Of a DNA stretch of 64,000 nucleotides, positions 27,441-42,311 are shown piece after piece (within the stretch, counting starts at the first letter, position 1; the number at the start of each line of letters is the position of its first letter). The position numbers and the translations under genes are program-made. Source of the stretch: Varroa destructor (lineage: Eukaryota; Arthropoda; Arachnida; Mesostigmata; Varroidae); assembly GCF_002443255.2 (NCBI RefSeq), contig NW_019211454.1:2514726-2578725 (forward strand), in the 5' to 3' direction. The notes beneath the pieces were generated by a model. The model made no database searches and was not told the DNA's origin. It saw only the letters and a program-made list of their open reading frames with translations.

Positions 27441-29687
27441 TGAGGACCACGACGGAGCCAAATAAATGGGGAGTGGGAAAGCCTGTAGCTAAAAACAACC
27501 AAAACTTTTAACACACACGTGAATAGAGGCCGACTGATAGCGACCGAGAAAAACGAAAACGAGAGAATAGCTAGCGTGCATTGTTTTTGCGTTGCAATTT
27601 ATCTCGGATCTCTGAACCACGACGAATAAGGCGAAGCGGAAAATGAGCAGAAAACAGGTGCGCAGAGAGAAATATTGAAGAACCATTTTGAAAAAAATGC
27701 CGAGTAAACTGGAGCTGGCTCGTTGGTTGTAGGTTGTAGCGCACTGATACTACTGGCGGTCGGTCGGTCGGTCGGCTTTTTTTTGGGTCTGTCCGTCTGG
27801 GGAGAGCGTGTGTGGCAGTTTCTGATCTTATTTGTTAAAAATACATTGTGAAACTGGTGCACAGCGGAGTTTTCGGTCGGCTAGCCGTACTGGCAATAGT
27901 AATAGTAGAAAAAATAGCTGAGGGAGAAGCACTACTAAATTGCGTGCAATGTTAATTTTACCTACTGAAGTTAGGCGGTGGGGAGCTGTTGCAGGTGGGA
28001 GCGTAATGTTCGATTAATGAACGCGGCTGAGCGAGAGAGGTAGATTATGGCGCAATTCCATCAGCAAATAGACGAACACACGGCCATGCAGTAGCCGAAG
28101 CGAAGGTTTGTTTACAATTTACACAAAATAACCAACGTTAAATAGTTTTTTTTTAGCCATAAACTAGTTTTCTGCACGTTTGAGGTGTCGAGAAAGTTCT
28201 GAAACTAATGTGCAGACTAAGCCAACGAGAAGTCGCACAAATTATTAGACATTTTTAATTGCTGCTTAAAAATCAACAACAAAAGCTTCTCTGGAACTAT
28301 CATATTAGGATAAAGTTATTTGACTTTTTTTTTTAAATAATCCAGTAGATCATCTTGAAGTCCGCTTGAAACGCATCGTGTAAAAACTTAAACGTTCTTT
28401 TAAGCATTGGTCTAAACTTCTCTTGACACGTATACCTAAAAAAAATAATAGTTGATAATTATGTTTTTTGAAGTTCTCATTTCATAATTAATTTCGCGTT
28501 ACCTGAGGCTGCCTCGTAGAAAGATCTGTTAAATATTCCGAAGAGAATGGCAAAGCTATCCAAGATCGGCCAAGTAAATTTTTTATAGGTCAGGCTTACA
28601 TCAGTAAAGGTTACCACTTTCGAGCCTTTACCGAAGATAAAGGGGGTTCTCAAACGTTTGAGATTTTAAGCGAATATTCAAACATCCAAAATATTCAAGA
28701 AGTAAAAGATAGGAAATACACAGGTAAAATACACTAAAAATTGTTCATTCTCCTATGTTTCTTCTATTAATTCATATAGAATTCAGTATAGCACAGGGGA
28801 TATGTAGAAATGTATACGAAGGAACAAAGGTGCAACGATAGTAAAAAGGTTACCCGTAAACGCCTGCGACAGCAAAGTATAAAAATCGATTTAATCTATT
28901 CATTCCATCTATTGCCCTATAAAGCTCCTATCGATGCTTAATATATCCAGTCAAATTAGACTAGATCAAATACGTCGATTAACTACTTTCCATACAGCGA
29001 AGAACAGAGAGCTATCTGGCTAATCATAGGTACGTTAGAGCTAAGGTTGCTAATATTAGTTTCCCCGCTAGCATGCAAAAAACATCTGAAGATGGAACGA
29101 GAAAGAACAGCGGTCTTAGCACAGATAGCCTAACTGAGTTGTTGTAATGTCATCGATTGATATAATGTACCCCCAAAATCTCTAAGCCAACAAGCACCAC
29201 AAAATACTCAGGCAGGATATTTATTGGCAATTTCCAAACAAAAAAAAAGCCTTCTGAGCATTATCGATCGAAAGCTTAGGATAGGCAGAAAAGATAGTAA
29301 CGTTTCCTGCATTTTATTTGAGTTATGGCCATGTTGTCATTATTATTCGATGCTGCTCGCTACATTGGTACATTTATATTAATTTTCAACAATCAGCAAC
29401 TAGGGTATGCTGTGTAACATGGTTAAGTATATTCTTTGTTAGTAATGGGTGTTTATTGTTGTAGATTACGCTGCTTGGTTCTGGATATCAGAAGAATAGC
29501 ATATAATTGTAATTAATACAGTTTAATATAGCGCAGGGCACCTGTGAGAAATCAATACGATCTTACGTTAAAAACACTCACTCGACTCCGCAATAGGCTC
29601 ATCGGTGTTGTTTTGTTGTTTCAACGCATTTATCGACTGTGCATTAATATTAAGCAATTATGTATGCGCTTTGCTTGCTTTTTTTAG
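27441..29687. other. Upstream flank or 5' intron of the beta-thymosin gene
   Basis: No coding exon was recognised here. The part at about 27540-28110 is richer in G+C and holds a CGGT microsatellite. It could contain an untranslated first exon, but I cannot fix a start site or donor. The stretch ends in a pyrimidine-rich tract and AG at 29686-29687, the acceptor of the first thymosin coding exon, so at least the distal part is intron. Confidence 0.4.
27757..27775. repeat. (CGGT)n microsatellite
   Basis: There are just under five perfect tandem CGGT units, followed by a run of eight or more T. Confidence 0.85.
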
Positions 29688-29832
29688 ATCAAGCCGAAAA
29701 CCGTAAGCATGTCTTCCGAAGATAGTCTCCCAAAGCCTGCTGCCGCTATTGCCGACGAGCTGGTAAATTTCTCGCAGGAAAAGCTGAAAGCGACGCAGAC
29801 TCAGGAGAAGGTCGTTCTTCCCTCCAAAGAAG
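29688..29832 (+). CDS. cib: Beta-thymosin coding exon 1 (5' leader and repeat 1)
   Basis: The exon follows a good acceptor, a T-rich tract and AG at 29686-29687. It has 21 bases of leader and then ATG at 29709. It encodes 41 residues beginning [20 protein letters not shown] and continuing to the repeat motif [26 protein letters not shown] stands in for the usual LKKTET actin-contact motif, and the EK and LPS/T-x-E positions are intact. The exon ends at a consensus donor, AAG then GTAAGT at 29833, after the first base of a codon. The N-terminal LPK plus alanine-rich lead-in is typical of the first repeat in insect and tick relatives. Confidence 0.93.
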
Positions 29833-32800
29833 GTAAGTATCCACCAGGTTTTAATAAATCTAGCTAATTTAGACATTTGTGCCTTTTTGTAACTGTAAAT
29901 ACGCTAAATTTTTGGCATTAGAGGGCGTTCAAGATATAGTCTGCATATTATCCTGTTCGCACCTCTGTAAGTGTGAATACTTTTCCGTTTCTCTTTTCTT
30001 TTTATTAAAAGGCAAATAATTAAAAAATGATACTTTTATAATTCGCTGATTCAAGCAAAGCATGTTGACCTCGATTATGCACTCTTGTTAACAAATTTAG
30101 CCTGAAAGTTGTCTTTGTTTATCTTGACAGGTCCTTGACCTTATCACGTATACGAGTCTCAAAAACCCAGCCGGTATACGCAGTTTTCTATTATCTTTTA
30201 TTGATAGGTTTTTGAAAATGTCGGCGTTTATAAATTCATTTGACAACTAACGGTAATATTTTACTGATTTATCGCTAGCAAGCGAGATATATAGCACCCA
30301 ATGATACTTATTAGTCAGTAGTATGGTTTTGCTCATAACTTCCAAGTAATATTATTATTATAATCATAATTACATAGCGTTTATTCGTTTGGATCAAGTA
30401 AATTCATTTAGTAAACAATTTGTTTTCATCTGTCTTCTGTTCCTCCCGGTTGAACTTCTGCACATTGTTCTACCCATCGAATCCTGTTACCGAACGGTTG
30501 CCTGTTGAATTATCAAATTATAATATATCCTTCCTATCTACTCTACATCGCGACGCCCCTGACGATTGCGCTCGATTGAATTCATGATCGATGGTGACCT
30601 ATCGACTCTCGTTTCTATTCATCCATCCGCTCACACTCAATCATCGGATTTTTTAACACCGTCTATTGTATCCTGTCATGTGCGGCGTATCTTCTCTGAC
30701 TTTGTTGGTCGCTGATCTTTCGCTGGCGAACAGACATCGAAGGGGAAAAAACTCACCAGGGTTTGCTTCAGGGCGTGGAGAGTTTCAACCAGTCTCAGCT
30801 GAAGCATGCTAATACGCAGCTGAAGAATCCGCTACCGACCAAAGAGAGTGAGTCATCATTGTCTTGTCGTAGTACCACAGCAACGGCGACAGCTCAACTA
30901 CAACCTGATCATGTCGTGTCTAAGATGATATAGAAATAGTGGTAACTTGAATTTTCTGCGCAGTTTCACAGTAATAACAAAAACAGCTGTCGAGCCATGA
31001 AATGCTGCTAATGAAATTTTTACCTGCTTCAATTCCCGACTTCCTCCTGTATTGAACTTGTCCTTGAGCGTTTCCCCCTTTACTTACTTAATGACAGCAT
31101 TTACAACTATGGCAAACTGCTCTTCTGTTCGATTCGTCCTACAATTTTCGACTTGTTTCTAACTATCAAAGCAATGTTCGTTCTACCAATATTACTTTAA
31201 TTAGTACTACCTGTCTTCTGATTCCGATGTTTTTCCTATCAGCCCGTGAAGATCGGATTTGTCTGTGTGTGTGTGTGTGCACTGGTAACGGAATTGTTGT
31301 TGCTCCCACGTACAACGCTATCGTCATCTTACTCCGATATTTCCTTCTGACTAATCCTTTGTCTTTTCGTAACGGTCGCTTTTAAGTCGAACGTGTATCA
31401 TGTTGCCAATTTTCTTCCGCAATCTAAACAGTCTTCCTCCTTCGTTGTCTGCTTGTGTCTTGATGGTGAACTTTATCATTAGTAGTGTCGATTTTGGTAG
31501 TTGCTACTTAGCAGTTGCACTAGCTGAAAGTGAGCTGGTGATGGTTTCTATCGACAATACGCCCTCTATTATTTTATAGTAGGTCATGCGGCGCACATAA
31601 AAAAGGTGTCAAGCTTTTTTTTCTGCCAGAACTGTTGTTTTTCTTAGGTCTTCTTATCTTTTTTTTAAATTTTTATACAGTACTTTGTCTTCATTTAATT
31701 ATTTTTCAATCAATTCGCTTTGCTTTATTTTTTCGTCATACGACGTAGGTTTTAGCTATTTACCTGGATAGTGGCAGGTGATCTCTTTAGAAAAAAAGAA
31801 AAGACTAGAAAAATAGTCACAGCATCCGTCGCTCCCTGAGTAACGTTTTTTGGTTTGGTGTTCTGTGTTTCATTGTTCACGTACTAGCTCTTCTGTGTTT
31901 GGTTGCTCCCTTCTACCGATATGCTGGTATAAATATATGGCGTAGAGTACCTCTAATATACTTGCGACTGCATGCATTAATTACAAAAGCTTCTAGTTCG
32001 TTTAACGAAACGTTTTTGCCTCGTAACGGACGCAGACTCATATATACTGATAATTATAGTAACTGCGGTCAACAGTGGTACCTGCAGCAGATAAATAGGC
32101 ATCGCCGTGATAATATCAATGTTTACCAGTGTTTGGTTCATTGACACGCTAAAGGACTTCGTTAACCCGTTTATTTCTAAGATTTCAGTAGAGACAAAAT
32201 AACAAACATGTGGAATAGCAGTACTTACCTAAAATGCATTATTGTTCTGGGTATACGTAATGTTTCATTCAATGACCTTTGCTTATCTTATTGGTAAATT
32301 GTTATGGCAAATTTGCACGTAATAATGATAATACCTAATGAGTTGGCATTTCGTTGAAAGTAATATGTGGGAGGATTTGCTAAAAATTAATTTTCCGGGT
32401 CTATATATTAATCACATTGGGAATATTACTAATCACATTTCAGTGTACCACAGAGACTACGCCCACGGAAAAAGAAGAGTGATCTACACAAACATCATAG
32501 ACATTTCATTGTTTACTCGACACTGTTGCACCTCGTACGTCGTACCTCATTTAGCTTAAAAGAATTAGTAAATACGAGAAGGCGTTATGTATTGTACTTT
32601 CCTCTCAACCAGCTAACAAACGTTTTTGCCTTCAACACTGCTTGTTGCGTATTTCTATTAAACCTATGCAGATGTGAGTAAGATATGTAAGTGGGTTTAC
32701 TATGGGTTACTATGGGTTCCCATCTGTTTTATGGTGTTTGTCGTTGCTTTCATTCCCATTACGATTCACAACTTCGGCTCGGGCTGTTTTGCTGCAAGAC

Positions 32801-35800
32801 TATCAGCATAGATATGTCTCTGTATACGTATCCACGTACATGTTCGCGACTGCGAAAGTAAAGCTGCACGTTTAGCTGAGGAAACAGACACTAAGACATC
32901 ATGTGCCTGTTCTCTGCCACCGTCGTAACTAGACCGTTGGTGTTACTCATCGCCTCATGACCGATGGCCTTAGCTAGGTCGGAGCGGGATGCCAGTCCTG
33001 AATCGGCTGCGCGTTCCCACAGCTTCTGTCGGTTCTCTTTTTTGACCCAATTGATCGGGTTAGGAAGGAGGTGATTGGGGTGTTGTTTGGGATGATGATT
33101 AGATAGATGCGATAATGCTGTTGCGGTTACCCATTTCCTGTTGCTTCGTTCCTGTTGCCACTTAGGACGACGCCAGGACCATCAAGGGTGCGATTGTATC
33201 ACTGGGTGACTATAACCGCATGTGTTCCTGTGACCTTGTCGTCTGCCTGCCTGTGTATTGATGCGAAACGTGCACACCACGATGAGTCAGATAGAAAAGC
33301 AGGCGGCAGTCAGGTAAGAAGGTCGTAGAGATCAGACTATCGATGTCGTCGAGTGTTAAGCCTGTTGGCTAAGGGGAAATTTTGTGGTGCAAAAGGCACC
33401 CCAGATAAGATGGTAGACACGGTAACCGTTAATCAAGCTGCAGGTAGGAGATATCATGCCTCAAAAAAACAAAGCAGCAACATTTGACTCGCGACAACTT
33501 AATCAGTGTGTCGCTTAATTCGTATAGTACAGGTTTCGAACAAGTGATGAAACTTGTCACTAGAGGCAACGAGTAATGCTGACATAGTAGAGTCGCTGAC
33601 ATCTGCTTTGCATAGAACCAGGAACATACTATTATTATTATCATTGTTCACTGGTGGTATAAGTCTCGAATGAAGGAAAGCATTTTGGTGGTAACAGGCT
33701 TCAACTAATTTCAGTACGAATAAGTAGTTCGTACCTTTGATTGCCTTTAATTTAGTGTAGATAAGGCCACCCTGTAACTTATAAATGCGACCAGTAAACA
33801 GACATCTTTTAATGTTTAACAGATACGAAGGGCTGATGGGATTAAGCAAAAAGCGCTCAATGCCCAAGGGACGTACTTTCTGTTCTTGGGTAAGGACTGA
33901 GTTGCATGCAGTTAATTGTACAACGGCAGGGATTCGCGAAACATATATCTAATTACCTTTCTAAATCTAAATCCATTCGTTACATTCATAATTTGACTGT
34001 GTATAACGTCTAGACTATTCAAAGAATACATTGCTGTTGACGTGACGTACCATGTTGTATAAACGTTGATAGCTCTGGGTGGCTGCAATAGAGCAAGAAA
34101 TTTCTATCTTTCAAATAGACAATAATAAATTTTATGTGACTATTTCTACTACTGGATGATCGCAGCGTCTGAGCTAGTCAGTTCTCGCTATGTTCAAGAT
34201 ATCACCAATCGGCTATGCGAAATACATTAGAACTGTTACTTGTGACTCAACCGCTATAGAACCATTATTACCTGATGGTGATGTTGATAGTGGTGGTCGT
34301 GGCATCATCCGCTTCGACTGCCCGACCCATTGGGTACCTGGGTGACTCAGACGTCCGCTTAGAAATTGACATTCGGCATTGCCGGCAAATCAAGTCGAGC
34401 AGTTGCTTCGACAGAATAGCTCAGTACTTTTTTGCTGTGTCGGTCAGTCACCGAGTTGATCATCCTAGTCTTTGACAAGAGCTGGAGTGGGAAGCAGTCC
34501 AATATCGTCAGTGTTCGCACTTGGAAAGGGCGATTGTTCCCGCGTATAATCGCTTACTCCTCTTCGAAACATTTTTGAACGCTTACTTCCGCCTATGCTC
34601 TTTTTTGCTCCAACGAAATCACCGTTAATTTATTGAAAATATTACATAAGTAGCTTTTTCAATTAGGTTATTCATCAAGTCGTTGAGTTATGCAAGTTGC
34701 TCGAAACTTCAATTTTTCTGATGATGACCTGTGCGGTGAGCCTCGCACGTTCTATTTTAATGCCAAAGCAGAGAACACAATATCAATGAGATGGCAAAGA
34801 CACTCGAAATAACACACGCAGCCCATCACTCACGTGACAGCCATAAGACTTCCAACATTATTTAAATGGCCATGACGAAGTTAGCATGATGCAATCGCTA
34901 GTAACCGGCGATGCGGCATACCTTTTGCATTGCTTTAACGATCAGAGGATGTAGCGTTATGATTAGCTGCTTAGCCACAAGAACAGCAGACGGAAACTAC
35001 AGCCTGGCTTCTTTAAATGATCCTGATAACGAGACTCTTGAACAGATAAAACGAGAGTTTGACATCATTATAAAATACCCAACTTCTTGTCTGAAGGAAT
35101 ACAATTTCGTTTGTCCTTATATTTGTGAACTCAACAAAATTAGAATTCTAGCTGTTGCAAGGTCTAATATTCTTGGAGATCTTAATGGAAGTTGAATGCA
35201 AACTTAACGGAAATCAGCTCCTTGAGCTTTTTGCTCTTTTGCCTCGACAACTCATCGTATTCTTTTGCTTAAAGAACTGAACAAGACTTGTCATTTTTCA
35301 AGGCCAAGCAAATGTTGGCAAATATGTAGTGCGTGCGTGTTAAGGCGCCTGCTATCCCCTAGTTCGCCTTCTCTTTAATGTACTTAGTATTTACTTTGTT
35401 TGACAAAAACAGGTATCAAAAACAATGCTGAAACATTTTTACACGTTCATTTAGCGGCCACCGAAAATATACCGAAGCTTTGATGGCGCAGGCAGCATAC
35501 AACATATGGACTTTAAATGGACTCTGAATGATAAAAGTTGCCATGTTGGCAAAATAGCGAAAGTTTACTTTATCTCCTTTGTAGTAGGTTCGTCTACGCC
35601 AACAGCAACAACAATGACAACGACGACAACAACAACAACAGTGGCAGCAAGAGGACCAGCATAACAGCCGAGGTAGCGACCTCCATTGTCCATAGGCAAT
35701 GGTAGCCATGTTGGCAACGGTTGGCAGTTCCGCCCAGAAGCGTCCATCATAGATTCGATATTTGATAAATATTCACATTCGATGATGTTTCTTTTAGGCT

Positions 35801-38800
35801 TCTGAGAACCTTTTGAAAAGTCAGCGGCGTCGCCTCACGCTGTAAGAAGTTACTGTTACTTAGAGTTAAGGGCTAGAGCGTTTTCTTTGCGTTTTTTTTG
35901 AGCCTGTTCATGAGGTTAGCATGTCTATGTGTGTGCACGTGAAGCCGACGATTGAGCGAGAGAACAGAAACGCATAGGTTTGCATTGATGTTGGGGTAGA
36001 AAAGACGTATGTAGGGTTGTACAACCTCTAGCTGTACAGGGGACATCCGCTCCTAACGCTCATGCCGCTTTCCCATTTGTGTGTTGACGTACTCGTTGTT
36101 TTCCGAGTGATTCGCTAGCAGCCCATCTGTAGCGAGTGAACAATGAAACCAACGTACGAAGCAAACTGTTTTTTTCCCTAAAAGGTAAAGTCTTTGAGCA
36201 AAAATTTTTCAAGAAGATATATGTTCGGGTAAGGGCAAAGTCTCAACAAAAACAGCCACTAAAGAAAATGGAGTTTTAACGTGAAAACCACATTTATCTC
36301 GAAATGTAACACGTAGTATATCTATTTGAACATAAATTTGTTGGATATTGCTTTAGTTTCCGTATTAGTGGTAGAGCAGGATAACTGGTTAAATCAGTAC
36401 AAATGTAATTTACGTACGTCGCTTTGAAACATACGATCGCGCAAAAAGTGAAACCAAAGGACTTCAGTTCTCAACGAATGCGTATGCGCTTTGCTGTAGT
36501 ATCCAGCAATTATATATGTATATATATATATATATTGTGACGCTCTAAAAGCAGCGATCTCGCAGACTTACAGAAAGTTGAGGTTTAATGACAATGGCAT
36601 TCACGTACACTATGAAGTACAATCGCGGAATTGATAACAGAAAAAAAAAATCAGATATACACACGTACGCGTACGCACAAATTCAAGTTTGTGAACATCG
36701 TTATCACCAAATCGTTGTCTTTTCACAATTCTGCTGTCTCGCTATCAAGTTCAAAAGCCTCGGCTTGAAGCACAGTTCACCGTTGGTACAACCCCGCTGA
36801 TATTAGCAATAGCAGATTAATAACTCCGCGTATTTCCGGAGTCCATACGAAGGACGGCGCTCCGGCAAACCAGCATGACTATCCCGCCGCTGACCCTCAC
36901 AAAAACCTTTTTTTTTCTAAAAGAATGTTCGTCTTCTACTATTTTGTTTTCCCGGCTTTCTTTTCGCGAAACCGGTTGCGATGGCAGCAAAGAAAACAGC
37001 TTCTGTAGTCTTCGAGTGGTCATATATAGAACGTTAGTAGTACTGACGATTGTATTATTCTATACAATAGCGTGCGTGTGTTATGGGTATTGTCAAAACT
37101 AATAAAGTGGCGCGGCAGTGCTGTCTAGATACAGCACGTGGACGATTTCTGGTCTGCTTTGCCCAGCGCCGTCGTCATTAAGTTGTTTGGCCCAGTTGGT
37201 TGGTGGTCGGTCAGCCGTTTGCTTTTCGCTACTTCAGGCCAAAGCAGCGGCAGTAGCAGCGAGTCTCTGACCGGTCGATGATATCAAGCATCTACTTCCC
37301 TCTTTATTCATTCGGAAAATCGAACAGACCTCTGTTTTTTTTCTATATAGTTTTACATCTATCTATATGGCGATATTACTTCCATCAGACATTGGCAAAC
37401 ACGAGCACGATGCAAAATTGATTTGCTGCTAGCGAACGTGTCTGACGATTCCGTCTTTCGTTTTCTTCATAGCTGAACTAACATGTGAATCGTGGTTACT
37501 CCTGTACCCAAACATAACTGAATCAAACTCCATTCTCAGCAGACAACAGATAATAAACGAGCAGGAGACAAGGTTCGCTGAGGGAGCCGTCAGCGGCAAC
37601 AATGGCGGCGGCGGCGGCAGCAGCAGCAGCACTTGTTGGATCAGCAGGACGCAGTGTAAAAGTATTGAAACTCGGCGATCCCGGAAAGGCAAACCGGCCG
37701 GCATTGAGATGTTGGCAATAGAGTAGCTCTAGACAAATCGCGAAAGACCACAGAGGATCAGTTCAATTTGTTTAAGCTAACTTTGAAGTTATAGCGTTGG
37801 TCATGCAATTTTGTAAGAGAATTTGATTTTGGTTATCAACTAATTGTGTAATTGTCACAAACTACTGTATAGAAAATAGAAAAGGATCGATGCCATTTTG
37901 CTTAGGCGCCTTGTTGCTCAAGCGACGGACAATCAGGGCCAAATCGTAACGGTTCAGAAAAATAGAAAAAAAAAATCGTAAATATTTCAACAAAATTCAT
38001 TCATTTTGTGTTATACGTGGCACTTACTAATAACTGCGCCGTTGAACTCCTGTAACATGATTAGGAATGTACCATCAATCGCTATCAATATTTATCATGT
38101 ATTTAGATAAACATTTTGGTCGGGTAGTTTCTTACTGTTTACTTATCTAGAGACCATAGAGCGAATAGGAAACGCTACTGCGGTGCTGCCACAGGACGCC
38201 TAGATACGCATCTAACAAGATATCGCCTACCGCCAATATGCGAATCAATTGTAGCAGATTTGCATTGTTTATGAATTCTATAGCTTTCTTTCGTCCTGTT
38301 TTATTACACTATTTTTTGATCTGGTTGTTCTTCGCATCGAGAAAGGATGGATTAATGATCGTTTAAACGGGTCTGCAGCCGCTTTGCACTATCGAAAGTG
38401 GAGACAAGGAATATCTACGCTAACAAGTAACGCTGTTGCGAACAGCTTAACTTTTTCATACGTAAATTGAAATCACGGAGCATTTCTACATACTAATAAA
38501 GCACCATATATAAATAATGATAAAGTTACTCGTCAGTGCAGCTAGCTGAGTTTTAGTCTGACATCTCGAAGACCACTCTGTTTCCTGGCTGGGACTGACC
38601 AGTAGAAACTGGCGACGGTTTATAAGGACATCTTAGAAGATTCCTAGTGTATGCTGAATAAATTTCGAGAAAGATAAAAATGCACTATAGCGGTCATCTC
38701 ATCATAGTATAGCTGAAACCATAGTGAGTATCGTGTAAACCTAAAAGGGTACGTGAAGGTCGATATATCAGCAACGGATATGTCTCTGTCACAGAAAACA

Positions 38801-41800
38801 GCCATTCTAAAAAGATAAACGAAAAAAGCTAGTTTCAACCATTGCAAAGTTTCGAGTGCTCGCTCCAAAAATGCAGACATAGCCGTGCTAACGGGAGGAA
38901 TCAAAATACGGTTACCTGTCTTTTGTCAAATATGAGAAAACCGTTTTAATGTGATACATTCTGAGACTAAGTAAAATATGTATGGAGCAAAGTTTCTTTG
39001 CTTGATTCACTGGAAGTTTCAAGGTATTTGATAACCGGAACGGACCATGTGTGTCAAAAACATGGACTCAGATAGAAGCGAAGGTGTTTTACCACATCAT
39101 CAGGTCGAACATGATTTTATCGTTTACCACTTCACCAAGCAATAACTTTGGTGGTTGAATATAGTATATTAGGATATAACATCAATAAGTAAACAATTAT
39201 TACGGTCGCAGTCGGCCAAGTGATGCATACAGCCGGTGTGAATGACTCGGCCATGTTAAAACAACAAAAAGTACAACACCCGAACTCAGCGTGTTTACCC
39301 TCGTAAACCGAGAAGCACATACGTCAGTAATCTACGTTTTTCTACGCAATGAATAGATATGGCCTACGTCGTTCCAGCCATTCGTACGAGTCAATCTACC
39401 GGAATCTTTGCCAAAGCGAAATCTAGAACGGTATATCTATATGGTTGCCCGTGCTGCAGGTCTAAGTCCATTCATTCATGAACAATGTGAGACGCCACCG
39501 TCGCTGCTGCCGCAAGCTCAATACAGGAAACAGAAGTTAAACACAAGCTTCGTTTACAACTGAGACGGACAAAACAATGGGAGGGCATTAAACCCAAAGC
39601 GAACATGCACCAAGGCAATGAACATTGCGATTCTTCTGGCCGATACTCCGGTACCTTTATACAATATGCGTGACATGTTCTACGTATATTAAAGCGGGAC
39701 GCCGCTTGAAAACAATATACGCCCACTTGTTGTACTTGGCCAATTTAGTTACTCACAGGTTTGTCATATTTTATTCTAGCGCGTCAATGGTATCAAATCA
39801 TATTCGCGGGCTAAATTATTAGGATTCTTTATAGCATTCGTCGCTTGAGTGCGCGCAGCTTTAGAGCGTCATTTGTCTTCCTTTACGTTAAATAAAAGCG
39901 AGCGAGTCATAGTTACTCGAATATAAGTGGGCATACATGACCTAAATTCAATTATCGCTATTATTTAGATTATGCGTATCAAGTATTTTTTTTGACGGGG
40001 TATATTAGTGACTATTTATTTATATTAATGTGATGAAGGTAACTTGACTGCTGTCAGCGTCTTGTGTAATTATTCTCCGTACGGCGCGCACGGCATCACA
40101 ATGAGACGTATCGGCTGGTGGGAAACTACATCGTAACAGGACTAAACGAGTAATATCCCAAATAGTGTATAACTAAAATAATCGTAAATATAAGTACACA
40201 GTTGCGGTTCAGCTTTTTAGATTGGACGATTCTTAGAAACCTACAGGGGCCTCCCGCACTATGTTTCCTGGGTCACTTCGCACGCTGCTTTTACCGCCGA
40301 ATTCTATGTTGCCATAAATGGCTCTCCTTTGTTCGAAATACTCAAAAAGTCATTACATGCAGAGCTCCAGACAGTGTAGCCTGACCAGATGCTCACACTT
40401 ATTATGATCGGAGTCCTCGTGGGCTAACTTGAGGCCCCAGTTATTCGAGTATTCGAAACTCTGGACGCAGCACGTTGAGACAAATACGGCGAAATACCGA
40501 TTGATAATCACCGTGTTTCGCATATATATAATATAGCTACTTAGGCAGTTAGAGATCTAACGGTATACCTAAGAGGCTATGATGAGGTCCGTGAATCAAA
40601 CTTGAAGAATATGTACAAATGTTCTGTTTGTGGTTAAAATGTGTCATAGTTTCCTGCATATATATATATATATATCTATTTTTTTCCGTTTTTTGTGTCT
40701 AATTACGACCCTTGGAATTTTCGCTTTTAGTGTAATATCATACACCAAAGAGGACACAATTCCTTAATATGAAATACTAGATGCTATAAATATCGCCGCC
40801 ATATGCGTCAACGGGAATATTTTTCTGTTAATTCAACTTCTACGATGGTGTTGAGTACCAGGAGACTTCACGGAGCTTGAAGTCAGCCATCACCTCTTTG
40901 CTTAACAGCTAAGCATTATAAAATAAACAAGACTGAGACTAGAAACAAGCATTGATGATGTCTAAGGAGTCCTGAATCATTTATGCCTATTATAATATGT
41001 TTCCGACCAGCCAAAAACTCTTATCGTGGTAAGAGTAAGTTGGCAACTGAGCTGCGACGTTCCCATGGTTTGCCAAAAAGGTTGGCAACCATAATTCGCT
41101 TGTCAAAACGCTTGAGGCATTTAAGCCGTCAGCGTGACGAACTCTGAAGTCACGGAGCTTGTGGGTTCACTGACGTGGTTCGCATGTGGCTAGTGAACAA
41201 GTGTTCCCTTAATGCATACGCGCTCTTTGTATGTATGTGCATATGGAGTAGGCAAAGTTCTTCGAAGGGTACCGGACACTGTGGCAGTCTGATCTGTCTT
41301 TGCCTCCCTTCACCTACCCAGGTGAGATCGTTAGCAGCTTTTGCTATGACTGGCGCAATTGTGATGCCATCATTGCCATCACTAAAAAGGTCTGTAATCA
41401 CTGCCGCTATTACTGCTACTCACAAGAAAGCAGTCATCAGTGCAAGACCGTTCTTCCCACGGATGAACTCCGAGGCTGAATTCTCGACGACCATTGACTC
41501 GTTCTACTTTTCTTTCGAATGTTCCCCTGCTTACACTTTTTCTCTCACTTGCGGTACTCCCGTTTCTGTTGCACTGCCAGTACATTCAATGCTGCGCTGG
41601 CCGATATCCTGGTAACACCGTAGGCAGTGACCTGAACCTTCGGTGGCTGTGGCTCCTGCCTGTACCCGCTCGCTGTTGACTTGTGTATGGGAAGGCTCAG
41701 CGGCCGTTCGCTCTAGGTACAACTAAAATTGGCGTAGCCACAGCAGCAGCAGGCAGCCTACTGTCGTTGCTGTGCCGATCAGCGCATGGCCTATCTCGTA

Positions 41801-42279
41801 AAGGTTCTCGGTGCTTGCTCAGGATACCCTAGGTTAGCTGTTCTTACCTTCCTTTGCTCTTCTTTCTCATCGGCGTCGTCGTCGTTGTTGCTGCCGCCGC
41901 AACCGATCGTTTAACGATAATTCGCACTGGCCCCATTGGTCCACCTTTGTGCCGACTCTCCATCGGTCTTCCTTATGACTACGCAGAACGAAATGTTCAG
42001 GCGCGGGCGTCCGCGTCAGCGGCGGCTGACGATCACCACCACCGCCGCCGCTTTCAGCTTTCTCAATGAGGGAAACATAGCAGTCAATGGACGACAGTTA
42101 TGGCGTAGCAAACAGGCGCGCTCTGAACCAACAAAGCCACAGGCCGACCAACCAACAGCTGCTATTCCGCCTCTTAGGAGTGCGCTGTTGTTCACAAGCG
42201 AACGCAGAAACAAAGCGAAATCTCTTAGCGAAGTCTCCCTGCCCGTTCGTCACTGACGCTTGGCGTTACCAGGAGTTCA

Positions 42280-42311
<32 letters not shown>

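Noticed and set aside
33287..33314. Short ATG frame ([10 protein letters not shown]) ending at GTAAGA, considered as an alternative thymosin first exon
   Set aside because: Its donor phase is 2, whereas all thymosin exons accept phase 1. Joining it to the 42697 acceptor soon meets a stop.
33499..33867. 122-codon minus-strand frame in the thymosin intron
   Set aside because: It has no motif or splice signals, and a partly overlapping frame is also open on the same strand.
41175..41615. 146-codon plus-strand frame
   Set aside because: It lies in a GC-rich patch with competing minus-strand frames and has no domain. It is more likely compositional.
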